Shown: one piece after another, positions 1 to 6,138 of the stretch
Layout: each line of letters starts with the position of its first letter
Position numbering within the stretch: the stretch's first letter is position 1
Assembly (NCBI GenBank): GCA_947380915.1
Contig: CANCSY010000126.1
Span: 1 to 8,808 of the forward strand
Origin: Beijerinckiaceae bacterium
Lineage (GTDB): Bacteria > Pseudomonadota > Alphaproteobacteria > Rhizobiales > Beijerinckiaceae
Direction: 5' to 3'
DNA: 8,808 nucleotides
Translations under genes and position numbers: made by a program
The notes under the pieces: generated by a model
Database searches by the model: none
What the model was told of the DNA's origin: nothing
Seen by the model: the letters and a program-made list of their open reading frames with translations, nothing else

Positions 1-78
1 CGGCTCAGTCCCGTACCGGGCAAAAGCGGTTTCGTTCGCACCTTAAAAAGGCTAGGCTGTTGATTTAAGATGGGTTTG

Positions 79-154
79 TGGTGCCGCAGGGGGGACTCGA
101 ACCCCCGACCCCCTCATTACGAATGAGGTGCGCTACCAGCTGTGCCACTGCGGC
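79..154 (-). tRNA. tRNA-Thr, anticodon CGT
   Basis: On the minus strand the 76 nt fold into a full cloverleaf with CCA encoded (79-81). The acceptor stem GCCGCAG/CTGCGGC has 7 perfect pairs and discriminator A. The anticodon stem CCTCA/TGAGG closes the loop TTCGTAA, giving anticodon CGT, which reads the Thr codon ACG. The variable loop is 5 nt (GGGTC). The T arm is GGGGG-TTCGAGT-CCCCC with the invariant TTCGA. The D loop carries the GG that docks on the T loop. The D stem GCAC/GCGC has one A·C mismatch at positions 12·23, where G-C is usual in this type of D stem; this is visible in the sequence and may be tolerated as a protonated A·C pair. No good promoter or T-run terminator is visible on the minus strand around it. 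Confidence 0.97.
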
Positions 155-321
155 GACACTCGCGCCTTCTACAGCAGCCCATTTGGTTTTCCTACCCCTT
201 TTTTCACCTTCTGGAGCATTTTCAGCGGGGTCCGGCTCTGCTGCGGGCCTGGCGTCAACCTCCCCCGTGAGTGGTCGTTGGCGTAGAAGCGGTCGATGAT
301 CGCCATGGATGCCCTGCACAG

Positions 322-338
322 TTTCGAATTATTCTAAT
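322..338. promoter_or_regulatory. Irr/ICE-like palindrome upstream of the iron permease
   Basis: The half sites TTTCGAA (322-328) and TTCTAAT (332-338) flank a 3-bp centre TTA. This matches the iron-control element bound by Irr in Rhizobiales (TTTAGAANNNTTCTAAA) at 12 of the 14 specified bases. It sits about 85 bp before the start of the FTR1 iron permease and about 30 bp upstream of a candidate -35 box, a placement that suits activation by Irr in low iron. If an earlier promoter is used instead, the box could repress. The match is seen directly; that Irr binds here is inference, and the consensus is quoted from memory of the family literature. Confidence 0.5.
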
Positions 339-368
339 TATCAAGTGTGTCAGCTACTTAACTATGTC

Positions 369-398
369 TTGAAATGTTACAGGATGAAGGTCCATAAG
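369..398 (+). promoter_or_regulatory. candidate sigma-70 promoter for the iron permease
   Basis: TTGAAA (369-374) and CATAAG (393-398) are separated by 18 bp within the only AT-rich patch in the area. A start site near 405 would give a leader of under 20 nt, with the ribosome binding site at 412-416. The -10 match is weak, so this is only a candidate. Confidence 0.3.
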
Positions 399-411
399 CG
401 GCCGTGGCGTC

Positions 412-416
412 AGGAG
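412..416 (+). promoter_or_regulatory. ribosome binding site deciding the FTR1 start
   Basis: AGGAG lies 6 bp before the ATG at 423. An out-of-frame ATG at 419 lies inside this spacer. An in-frame ATG at 309 would add 38 residues that carry no family signal and would read through the promoter and palindrome, so 423 is preferred. Confidence 0.75.
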
Positions 417-422
417 ACATGC

Positions 423-1232
423 ATGTACGACCTTGGCTTGGCCCTCCAATCGGGCGCGATCCTCCTTCGCGAGGGGTTGGAAGCAATTCTCATCGTGACC
501 GCCTTGGCCGCAGCTCTGCGGCGCGGAGGATCCTTTGTCGCGCTCAATGCTCTCTACGTCGGGTCTGTCCTTGCGGTCCTCGCGAGCGTTTTAGCGGCCT
601 TTATTTTCGAATTGTATTTTGATGGCGCCCACAATGACTTTCTCGAAGCCGTGGTCATGATCGTGGCCTCGGGCTTGATGGTCTACATGAGCGGCTGGCT
701 ATTCCTGCGTCAGGATCCCCGCGCCTGGAAAAAGGATATCGATCAGGCCGCGCAAAAGGCTCTCGATTCCGGCACGCAATGGTCGCTTGGCATGATCGCG
801 TTTCTCGCCGTTTTCCGCGAGGGGGCGGAGACCGTGCTGTTCCTGCAGGCTCTCGCCAATTCCCATAGCGGCTGGAACCCGAGCCTGGTCGCGGGCTTGG
901 TGGCCGCCTTCGCCGCGCTGGGCGCAATTTACTGGGCCATGCAATTGCTGGCGCTGCGCATCCCCCTGCGGCCCCTGTTCATGCTGACGTCCGCATTCCT
1001 GTTCGTCATGGGCTTGCGCTTCATTGGCGGCGCGATCCAGGAATTGCAGGAGCAGACGCTGATCCCTGTCGATGTGGCCAATGTGCCGGACTGGGCGATC
1101 AATCTGGGGCTCAATCCCTCCTGGGAAGCGATTGGCGCGCAACTGCTGATCGCATTGATCGCCGTCGTCAGCATAGTCCTGGCTGGCAGACGCCATTCCC
1201 ACGAGGCGCAGGCCAAGCTGGCTGCGGGCTGA
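423..1232 (+). CDS. FTR1-family iron permease
   Basis: This 269-residue polytopic inner-membrane protein is of the FTR1/EfeU type and imports iron across the cytoplasmic membrane. The two signature REXXE iron-binding motifs are present: REGLE at residues 16-20 in the first helix, and REGAE at 122-126 in a later helix. About seven hydrophobic segments can be traced (roughly 5-32, 38-62, 72-96, 117-135, 144-168, 172-196, 238-254), and the family's IGGAIQELQE stretch is at 201-210. Length is typical of the bacterial permease without an added periplasmic domain. No partner (EfeO/EfeB, P19, multicopper oxidase) is encoded beside it, so its electron or iron donor must be elsewhere. The start at ATG 423 is supported by AGGAG. 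The gene is less GC-rich than its neighbours in places, with a run TTT ATT TTC … TTG TAT TTT around residues 60-66 and a TTA Leu codon at 591-593. It is probably iron-regulated through the palindrome at 322-338. Whether it takes Fe2+ or Fe3+ cannot be read from the sequence. Confidence 0.94.
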   Translation: MYDLGLALQSGAILLREGLEAILIVTALAAALRRGGSFVALNALYVGSVLAVLASVLAAFIFELYFDGAHNDFLEAVVMIVASGLMVYMSGWLFLRQDPRAWKKDIDQAAQKALDSGTQWSLGMIAFLAVFREGAETVLFLQALANSHSGWNPSLVAGLVAAFAALGAIYWAMQLLALRIPLRPLFMLTSAFLFVMGLRFIGGAIQELQEQTLIPVDVANVPDWAINLGLNPSWEAIGAQLLIALIAVVSIVLAGRRHSHEAQAKLAAG

Positions 1233-1247
1233 TCGGCCATCTCACTC

Positions 1248-1263
1248 AGGCGTCAACGCCTTT
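1248..1263 (+). terminator. small hairpin after the FTR1 stop, possible terminator
   Basis: AGGCG (1248-1252), loop TCAA, CGCCT (1257-1261), followed by only TT before GG. A 5-bp GC-rich stem with a tetraloop 15 bp after the stop codon suits a weak intrinsic terminator, but the T tract is too short to be sure. Confidence 0.35.
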
Positions 1264-1328
1264 GGTCGTCTAATCGCGGATCTTCTTCATCGTGTCTCGT
1301 ATCGGGACCGAGCCGCAACTGCGGGGGC

Positions 1329-1352
1329 GGCGCGCTTTTTCTGACGCGCGCC
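1329..1352. terminator. GC-rich inverted repeat between convergent genes
   Basis: GGCGCGC (1329-1335) and GCGCGCC (1346-1352) form a 7-bp stem around the loop TTTTTCTGAC, between the 3' ends of the FTR1 gene and hemY. No T run follows the stem in either direction (the five T's are inside the loop). It could slow polymerase from both sides or simply protect 3' ends; calling it a terminator is tentative. Confidence 0.3.
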
Positions 1353-1373
1353 CGACAGGCGTTCGTCGCGGTC

Positions 1374-3065
1374 TCATCGCCTGGGCGCGTCCGGGCCGGG
1401 ATCGTCGGGGGCGACGATGAGCGGCAGAATCTCCGGACGGCGCGGAACCTCGGTTTTGGCGGCGCGGCGAATGGCTGCGAGCCGGCTCAGCGGATCGTCC
1501 TGCGCGGCGGGGGGCGTCTGGCCGGGGTTGGCGGAGGCGGTCGAATGTGCGGCGGAGGGCTCCTCCGGCCTGGTTTCAGCAGGGGCAGGCTCGGGCGCCC
1601 TGGCTTCCGGGCTCGGCTCCACGGGCGCAGGCTCGGGCGCAGGCGCGGCGGCCTGAGGCGCAGGCTCCATGAAGGTTTCCACAGGCGTCGCCATCGGCAG
1701 TTCGAGCGGCGGCGTGGTCTCCAGCACGGGCTCGGCCTCTGCCTCGGGCTCCATCGGCATGGGCTCCACCGGGGCGCTGAGGCGCTCGGCGGGGGCCTGC
1801 CAGCGCAAGGCGTCCAGCTTGCCGGTGACAGGAGAGACCGGCGCCCAGACGTCGCAGGCCACGCCGTCGGCCACCCAGGTCTTGTCGCGAGGGGCGCGCG
1901 AGGCGCGGGCCAGCCATTCGCGCACCTTGCCTTCGGCGCCGCCATCCATTTCCTCGAGATCGGCCATCAGGAGGCACATGCGGACCGTGGGCCGGGCGCC
2001 GCCCTCGATGAGCGGCTGCATGGCGGAACGGGCGAAGCGGAATTCGCGGGCCTCCATGGCCGCGCGGGCCATGCACAGGGCGGATTCGGGATCCTGCGGG
2101 GCGACGCGGGCCAGGGTCTTGGCGCGAGCCAGCCGGTCATGGGTCGAATCGCCCGGCCGCAGGTCGAGATAGGCCTGCGCGAGATCGGGATGGGGCTGGG
2201 CCTTCCAGCTCGCCTCGATCAAGCGCGAGGCCTTGCGCAGGTCCCCCCGCTTACCCAGAAGGCGGGCGGCCAGGGCGGCGGCGGGGCTAAGATCAGGCGC
2301 GAGTTCGGCCGCCTCCTTCGCCAGGCGCAGGGCCTCGGCCGCATCCTGCGCGGGCAAATCAAGCGCGATGGCGGTCTGCAACACGGCGCGCTGGCGGCGC
2401 GCGGTGGGCTTGTCGATGCTGCGCTGGGCGAGGTTGGAGTCCAGCATGGCCAGAGCCCTCGCCCAGTCCTGCGCCGCCGAATGATGATCGAGCAGGGCCT
2501 GCCCGGCCCAGGATACGGGCGCGATCCGGTGCGCCTGCTCGGCATAGTGATGGGCGCTGCTGGCGTCGCCGCGACGGCGCGCCTCCACATGCAGCCCGCG
2601 CAGGCCCAGCACCCTTGTGTCGGGCCGGTCCACCATGCGGGCGAAGGCGCGCTCGGCGCCCACCCGGTCGCCGGCCAGTTGCGCCGTCTGGGCGCGCAGC
2701 AGCAGAGTCAGGCCATCTTCGCCCAGATGCTTCTCGGCCGCGCGGGCGGCCCGCAGGGCGAGGGCGGAATCGCCCGCCCCGGCGGCCACCATGCCCCGGC
2801 TCAGGGCCTCATAGCCCTTGTTGCGCCGCCGCGCCTTCGACGCGATGGACATCAGGGAGGGGATGCGCAGCACGAAGCGCAGGAAGCCCCAGAAGATGGT
2901 GAAGGCGATGGCCGCCAGCAGGACGCCCAGAAGGGCGACGGCCACGGAGGTCTCATATTGCTGGCCGAGCCAGATGACCGAGACCTCGCCGGGCCGATCC
3001 GCGACCCAGGCGAAACCGGCGGCGGCGAGCGCCATGAGGATCAGGAATGTGAGAAGCCGGATCAT
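1374..3065 (-). CDS. hemY: HemY-like TPR membrane protein (haem-biosynthesis associated)
   Basis: This 563-residue inner-membrane protein belongs to the proteobacterial HemY_N/TPR family. It is not the Bacillus HemY coproporphyrinogen oxidase that shares the name. Two N-terminal hydrophobic helices (about 3-22 and 41-66) flank a short loop with the HemY_N pattern DRPGEVSVIWLG (23-34). They are followed by basic residues (68-83) and a long alpha-helical TPR region (about 85-395). A conserved-looking W-x-P segment, WAPVSPVTG, lies at 407-415. From about 430 to 540 the chain is Pro/Ala/Glu-rich and probably disordered. In proteobacteria this gene lies with haem genes and is thought to organise late haem synthesis at the membrane, though its molecular activity is not established. 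The start ATG overlaps the stop of the Mic60 gene (ATGA, 3062-3065), so translation is probably coupled; AAAGG lies 7 nt upstream of the start. Confidence 0.92.
   Translation of the reverse strand: MIRLLTFLILMALAAAGFAWVADRPGEVSVIWLGQQYETSVAVALLGVLLAAIAFTIFWGFLRFVLRIPSLMSIASKARRRNKGYEALSRGMVAAGAGDSALALRAARAAEKHLGEDGLTLLLRAQTAQLAGDRVGAERAFARMVDRPDTRVLGLRGLHVEARRRGDASSAHHYAEQAHRIAPVSWAGQALLDHHSAAQDWARALAMLDSNLAQRSIDKPTARRQRAVLQTAIALDLPAQDAAEALRLAKEAAELAPDLSPAAALAARLLGKRGDLRKASRLIEASWKAQPHPDLAQAYLDLRPGDSTHDRLARAKTLARVAPQDPESALCMARAAMEAREFRFARSAMQPLIEGGARPTVRMCLLMADLEEMDGGAEGKVREWLARASRAPRDKTWVADGVACDVWAPVSPVTGKLDALRWQAPAERLSAPVEPMPMEPEAEAEPVLETTPPLELPMATPVETFMEPAPQAAAPAPEPAPVEPSPEARAPEPAPAETRPEEPSAAHSTASANPGQTPPAAQDDPLSRLAAIRRAAKTEVPRRPEILPLIVAPDDPGPDAPRR
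1585..1640. repeat. in-frame 14-bp direct repeat in the hemY tail
   Basis: GCAGGCTCGGGCGC occurs exactly at 1585-1598 and again at 1627-1640, 42 bp apart (14 codons), inside the part of hemY coding for the Pro/Ala/Glu-rich tail. Both copies encode an APEPA-type stretch. Such spacing would let slippage or recombination change tail length by whole codons without a frameshift. Confidence 0.7.
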
Positions 3066-4252
3066 GGGGCGCCTTTCGATCGGGCAAGGTCAGCGAGAGC
3101 GCCGGAGATCAGGGCCCGGGCGGCCTCCTGGGCCGCGACCTGCTGGCCTGCGGCCTCGCCGAAGGCGCGGGACGCGGCGCGGGCGGGCTCGGGCAGCTTC
3201 CTCCATGAAGCGAGGGCTTCACCCACCGCGCCGCGCCCAAGGGCGGCCTCGATGCGGGCGGCGAGCGCCGCAGGATCCTCACCGGAGGTCTCGCCCACCG
3301 GGCGCACGCGCACCACGCGGGCGGCGCCGGCCTTCAACCGATCGATCCAACCCTGATCGCCTTCGGGTTGCTGCACGGAATCGAGCGCGGCGCTGCTGGC
3401 GCCCGCCCAGAGGCGGACGAAGCTGCCCGCTGTGGGGGCGCCGGTTTTCGCGACCGCCTGCAAGGGCGCGAGTTTTCCGGCCTCGGCCCCAAGGGTGGCG
3501 GCGGCTGCGAGCGCGGATTCGAATGGAGCGCCCTGATCCAGCGCCTGGGCGATGGATTGGGCGACGACCGCAAGGCCCGCCGCTTGGCTGCGCTGGGCCA
3601 TGGTCGCCATGGGGGCCTCGCGCGCCTCGAGCGCGGCGAGGCGCTTGTCGAGGGGCTGCAAATCCACGGGCGGCGGCAGGGGCCGTGCGCTGGCCTCGGC
3701 GGCGCGGTTGGCGGTCTGGAGGGCCGCCGTGGCGGTGTCGCCAGCCGTCTTGGCGGCCGTCTCCATGGCCGCGACACGCTCGGCCAGCGCGCGCATCTCG
3801 GCCAGATCGGCGGCGAAGGCGACCGGCTCGGCGGGACGGGGCGCGGCTGGGCGCTGCTCGAGCGCCATGATGCGACGCTCGAAGGCGGCGATCTGATCGG
3901 AAGACGCCGCCGCCGCCGCTGAGGCCGGCGCAGGCGCCGGTCCACGCGCCCGCAGGCCCGCGACCTCGGTGCGCAGATCCATGATTTCGTCCGAAGAACT
4001 CTGGGCCTGGTAGGCGCCGTAGAGGCCCGCCCCCAGACCAAGGGCGCCCAGCACGACAGCCACGGCAAGCGGCAGATTTTGCGCCGGACCGGCGGCAGGC
4101 GCCGGGGGCGGCGGAACGGGCTCGGGCGCCTTGACCTCGACAGCGGATGCGGGCTCCACAGCCTCGCCCTCGATGACGGGCGGCACGCGGCCCGACTTCG
4201 ACTTCTTGCGCCGGGACGGGTCGTAAAGCGGATCAGTCTCGTCAGCCGCCAT
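3062..4252 (-). CDS. mic60: alphaproteobacterial Mic60/mitofilin homologue (COG4223)
   Basis: This 396-residue membrane-anchored protein has the layout of bacterial Mic60. A charged, Pro-rich cytoplasmic N-terminus (1-57) is followed by one transmembrane helix (about 59-81). A coiled-coil-rich region with heptad-like stretches follows (87-103, 119-133, 146-190, 197-211), and then a C-terminal mitofilin-like domain (about 215-396). The latter contains RVVRVRPVGETSGEDP (312-327) and the LPEPARAAS segment (353-361), as expected for the family. Known homologues sit in the inner membrane with the bulk in the periplasm and support intracytoplasmic membrane or crista-like bending. The family usually lies between hemD and hemY; here hemY follows with a 4-bp overlap, but the upstream gene is a CitE-like lyase. 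The start ATG 4252 is preceded by AGGAG about 9 nt upstream. Family membership is judged from layout, neighbour and C-terminal pattern, because sequence conservation in this family is low. Confidence 0.85.
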   Translation of the reverse strand: MAADETDPLYDPSRRKKSKSGRVPPVIEGEAVEPASAVEVKAPEPVPPPPAPAAGPAQNLPLAVAVVLGALGLGAGLYGAYQAQSSSDEIMDLRTEVAGLRARGPAPAPASAAAAASSDQIAAFERRIMALEQRPAAPRPAEPVAFAADLAEMRALAERVAAMETAAKTAGDTATAALQTANRAAEASARPLPPPVDLQPLDKRLAALEAREAPMATMAQRSQAAGLAVVAQSIAQALDQGAPFESALAAAATLGAEAGKLAPLQAVAKTGAPTAGSFVRLWAGASSAALDSVQQPEGDQGWIDRLKAGAARVVRVRPVGETSGEDPAALAARIEAALGRGAVGEALASWRKLPEPARAASRAFGEAAGQQVAAQEAARALISGALADLARSKGAP

Positions 4253-4269
4253 GAAAGAATTCTCCTGAA

Positions 4270-4290
4270 CGCGCCCCCTGGGGATGCGCG
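4270..4290. other. inverted repeat between the CitE-like gene and mic60
   Basis: CGCGC (4270-4274) and GCGCG (4286-4290) flank an inner CCCC-T-GGGG, giving a compact hairpin of about 5 plus 3 pairs in the 59-bp gap. It has no T run. It could attenuate read-through from the lyase gene into mic60-hemY, or just be a GC-rich chance fold. Confidence 0.25.
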
Positions 4291-4311
4291 CCTGCGAAAC
4301 ACCAGATTCGA

Positions 4312-5193
4312 TCAGCCCGCCTTATGCCCCAGCGCATCCGCGATGGCGATGGTGCGCCGGGCGATTTGCTCATGCAACCGTTCAATCATGCGTCCTTCGA
4401 GGGCGATGACGCCCGCATCCTGCGCGCCGGGCTCCGCAAAGGCCGCGATCACTTTGCGGGACCAGAGGATTTCCGCCTCGCTGGGGCCAAAGGCCGCATT
4501 GGCGGCGGCCACCTGGCCCGGATGGATCAGGGTCTTGCCGTCCATGCCCAGATCCCGCCCCTGTTCGCATTCGGCGATCAGGCCGGCCTCGTCTGTGAGG
4601 TCCCCAAAGACCCCGTCGAGAATATCCACCCCATAGGCGCGCGCAGCGGCGACGCAGATGGCCAGATAAGGCAGCATGGTCGCGCGGCCCTTGGTCAGGC
4701 GCCCGCGCGTATCCTTGGCCAGATCATTGACGCCCATGACCAGCGCCGTCAGGCGCGAGCCTGGATCGGCCGCCGTGCGCACGATGGAATCGGCGTTGAG
4801 GATGGCGATGGGAGTTTCCATCATCGCCCAGATCTTCAGGCTTTCCGGAGCTCCGGCCTCGCGCAATTCCCGGGAGGCGCGCATGATCTCACCGGGCGCG
4901 CCGACCTTGGGCAGCAGCACCGCGTCAGCCCCCGCGCAAGCCAGCGCGATGAGATCATCCTGGCCCCAATCCGTGCTTGCGCCGTTCACCCGCACCACGA
5001 TTTCACGCGGCCCATAGCCGCCTTCGCGCAGGGCGGCGACCACCTGGGCGCGGGCGGCCTGCTTGAGGGCGGGCGCCACCGCATCCTCCAGATCGAAAAT
5101 CAGGACATCGGCGGGCAGGCTGCGGGCCTTTTCGAGGGCGCGGGCGTTGGAGCCGGGCATGTAGAGCGCGCTGCGCCGGGGGCGGATCGTCAT
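4312..5193 (-). CDS. HpcH/HpaI aldolase–citrate lyase (CitE-like) CoA-ester lyase
   Basis: This 293-residue cytosolic TIM-barrel enzyme is of the CitE/malyl-CoA lyase superfamily, which cleaves or forms C-C bonds in CoA esters such as malyl-CoA, citramalyl-CoA or methylmalyl-CoA. Visible family features are RSALYMPGSN (7-16), the Asp/Glu-rich strand LIFDLEDAVAP (31-41), VRVNG with Arg68 (acyl/CoA carboxylate contact), LPKVGAP (94-100), METP with Glu126 and GVND with Asp157 as the expected Mg2+ ligands, and GMDGKTLIHPGQV (216-228). It is a stand-alone polypeptide: no citrate lyase alpha/gamma subunits are nearby, so true citrate lyase is unlikely. The substrate cannot be told from sequence; a malyl-CoA/citramalyl-CoA lyase or malyl-CoA thioesterase role is plausible. 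The start at 5193 is chosen over an upstream in-frame ATG at 5262 because AGGGAA lies 6 bp before it and the family's N-terminus begins here. It is 59 bp upstream of mic60 on the same strand. Confidence 0.9.
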   Translation of the reverse strand: MTIRPRRSALYMPGSNARALEKARSLPADVLIFDLEDAVAPALKQAARAQVVAALREGGYGPREIVVRVNGASTDWGQDDLIALACAGADAVLLPKVGAPGEIMRASRELREAGAPESLKIWAMMETPIAILNADSIVRTAADPGSRLTALVMGVNDLAKDTRGRLTKGRATMLPYLAICVAAARAYGVDILDGVFGDLTDEAGLIAECEQGRDLGMDGKTLIHPGQVAAANAAFGPSEAEILWSRKVIAAFAEPGAQDAGVIALEGRMIERLHEQIARRTIAIADALGHKAG

Positions 5194-5199
5194 CTTGCG

Positions 5200-5205
5200 T
5201 TCCCT
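5200..5205 (-). promoter_or_regulatory. ribosome binding site deciding the CitE-like gene start
   Basis: AGGGAA on the minus strand lies 6 bp before the ATG at 5193. It favours a 293-residue product over one starting at 5262, whose ATG falls inside the candidate -35 box. Confidence 0.65.
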
Positions 5206-5233
5206 GATGGGCTCATGGAAGGGCACTTCCCCC

Positions 5234-5262
5234 ACAGTACCGGTGCGGCGGCCCCCTGTCAT
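5234..5262 (-). promoter_or_regulatory. candidate promoter for the CitE-like gene and mic60-hemY
   Basis: On the minus strand ATGACA (5262-5257, 5 of 6 to the -35 consensus) is followed after exactly 17 bp by TACTGT (5239-5234, 3 of 6 to the -10). A transcript would start near 5227, leaving a leader of about 34 nt with the ribosome binding site in it. Spacing is ideal but the -10 is poor. Confidence 0.35.
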
Positions 5263-5318
5263 CTGAGCCGGAAGGAGGGTGCTTTCAGGGCGAACCGGCA
5301 GCCCCGCTCAGGCTTCGA

Positions 5319-5345
5319 TCAAGCCTTGACCTCAAACTTTTGACC
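5319..5345. promoter_or_regulatory. TTGACC direct repeat with overlapping TCAAG-C-CTTGA palindrome
   Basis: In the divergent intergenic region, TTGACC occurs at 5326-5331 and 5340-5345 (14 bp apart). The first overlaps a perfect 5-1-5 inverted repeat TCAAG-C-CTTGA (5319-5329). TTGACC resembles a -35 box, but no convincing -10 follows at 16-18 bp. The cluster could be an operator serving one or both divergent units. No regulator is identified. Confidence 0.2.
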
Positions 5346-5402
5346 GAAAGCGCCATGCCAGAGGTTGCATGCGCCGCCCTTGCCGCTATGAGTCCCTCGC
5401 AC

Positions 5403-5410
5403 GGAAAGGA
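5403..5410 (+). promoter_or_regulatory. ribosome binding site deciding the carbonic anhydrase start
   Basis: GGAAAGGA ends 6 bp before the ATG at 5417. The in-frame ATG at 5369 has no such site and would add 16 residues outside the family alignment. Confidence 0.75.
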
Positions 5411-5416
5411 CTCCCC

Positions 5417-6133
5417 ATGGCGACTTCAGACGCACAGACCCCCGACCGCGAACCCTTCCCCCCCAGGCTGCTGACCGGATACCGTTCCTTCCTGTCCGGG
5501 CGCTTCATCAGCGAACAGCAGCGTTTCCGCGAACTCGCGCAGGCCGGGCAGAAGCCCTCGGTCATGCTCATCGGCTGCTGCGATTCGCGCGTCTCCCCGG
5601 AGGTGATCTTCGACGCCAGCCCCGGCGAGATCTTCGTGGTTCGCAATGTGGCCAATCTCATGCCCCCCTATGCGCCCAACGACGATCTGCACGGCACCTC
5701 GGCGGCGCTGGAATTCGGCGTCATGGGCCTGCGGGTGGAGCATATCGTGGTCATGGGCCACGCCCAGTGCGGCGGCATCCGCGCCTATGCGGAGAATGAC
5801 GCGGACCCCTATTCGCGGCCCCTCTCGCCCGGCGATTTCATCGGCAAATGGATGACCCTGATCGAGCCCGCAGCCAAGCGCATTGGCCCAATGGCGGAGC
5901 CCTTCGACGCCTATGTGGAGCGCCTGTCCCGTGAGGCCGTCATCCAGTCCCTTGCAAACCTGCGCACATTCCCCTGCGTGCGGATTCTCGAACAAAAGGG
6001 ACGGCTGAAGCTGCATGGCGCCTTCTTCGGCGTGGCGGACGGGCGATTGCTGGTGCTGGACGAGGCCAGCGGCACGTTCAGCGCGGTGGCGGGCGACGAC
6101 CATGCCGCCGCATTCAGCGAACCAAGGTTTTAG
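5417..6133 (+). CDS. beta-class carbonic anhydrase
   Basis: This 238-residue zinc enzyme interconverts CO2 and bicarbonate. The beta-class active site is complete: zinc ligands Cys54, His115 and Cys118 (CCDSR at 54-58 and HAQCGG at 115-120), with the Asp56-Arg58 dyad that gates the metal. VVRNVAN (74-80) and the HGTSAALEFGV helix (92-102) are also family hallmarks. Residue 55 is Cys next to the ligand Cys54, where many homologues have Ser. No signal peptide is evident, so it is cytosolic. Length is normal for the class. It is the first gene of a plus-strand operon; the YqaA-like gene begins 5 bp after its stop, so the two are almost surely co-transcribed. There is no cyanase or carboxysome gene nearby. 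A housekeeping role supplying bicarbonate for carboxylations, or CO2/pH balance, is the simplest reading. Names such as can or cynT are used for relatives, but orthology cannot be settled here. Confidence 0.96.
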   Translation: MATSDAQTPDREPFPPRLLTGYRSFLSGRFISEQQRFRELAQAGQKPSVMLIGCCDSRVSPEVIFDASPGEIFVVRNVANLMPPYAPNDDLHGTSAALEFGVMGLRVEHIVVMGHAQCGGIRAYAENDADPYSRPLSPGDFIGKWMTLIEPAAKRIGPMAEPFDAYVERLSREAVIQSLANLRTFPCVRILEQKGRLKLHGAFFGVADGRLLVLDEASGTFSAVAGDDHAAAFSEPRF

Positions 6134-6138
6134 AGCGC

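Noticed and set aside
1..78. Possible end of a gene or a terminator left of the tRNA, including a CCCG-TAC-CGGG hairpin.
   Set aside because: The stem has only four pairs and no proper T run follows on either strand; no coding frame could be supported in so short a stretch.
169..306. A 45-codon minus-strand frame ending just upstream of the tRNA, with a weak AGGG before its ATG.
   Set aside because: There is no recognisable family, it is short, and a competing frame covers the same DNA. Conservation would be needed before calling it a gene.
65..319. An 84-codon minus-strand frame, and a 73-codon plus-strand frame at 78-299, running through the tRNA.
   Set aside because: Large parts of both products are direct translation of the tRNA sequence, a well-known annotation artefact.
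309..422. An upstream in-frame start for the iron permease giving 38 extra residues.
   Set aside because: The extension would be translated from the AT-rich promoter and Irr-like box region and has no ribosome binding site, while ATG 423 has AGGAG at good spacing.
1545..3356. A 603-codon open frame on the plus strand across hemY and part of mic60.
   Set aside because: It is antisense to two well-supported genes. Its Gly/Arg/His-rich product has no domain pattern; in a high-GC gene, opposite-strand frames stay open because stop codons are rare.
2818..3870. A 350-codon plus-strand open frame antisense to hemY and mic60.
   Set aside because: The Arg/Pro-rich product is typical of a shadow frame of GC-rich coding DNA, with no ribosome binding site or family signal.
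4324..5343. A 339-codon plus-strand open frame opposite the CitE-like gene.
   Set aside because: The opposite strand encodes a clear enzyme with all motifs; this frame has no recognisable domain.
5365..5392. TTGCAT and TATGAG at 16 bp as a promoter for the carbonic anhydrase.
   Set aside because: The -35 matches at only three of six positions; too weak to list as a feature.
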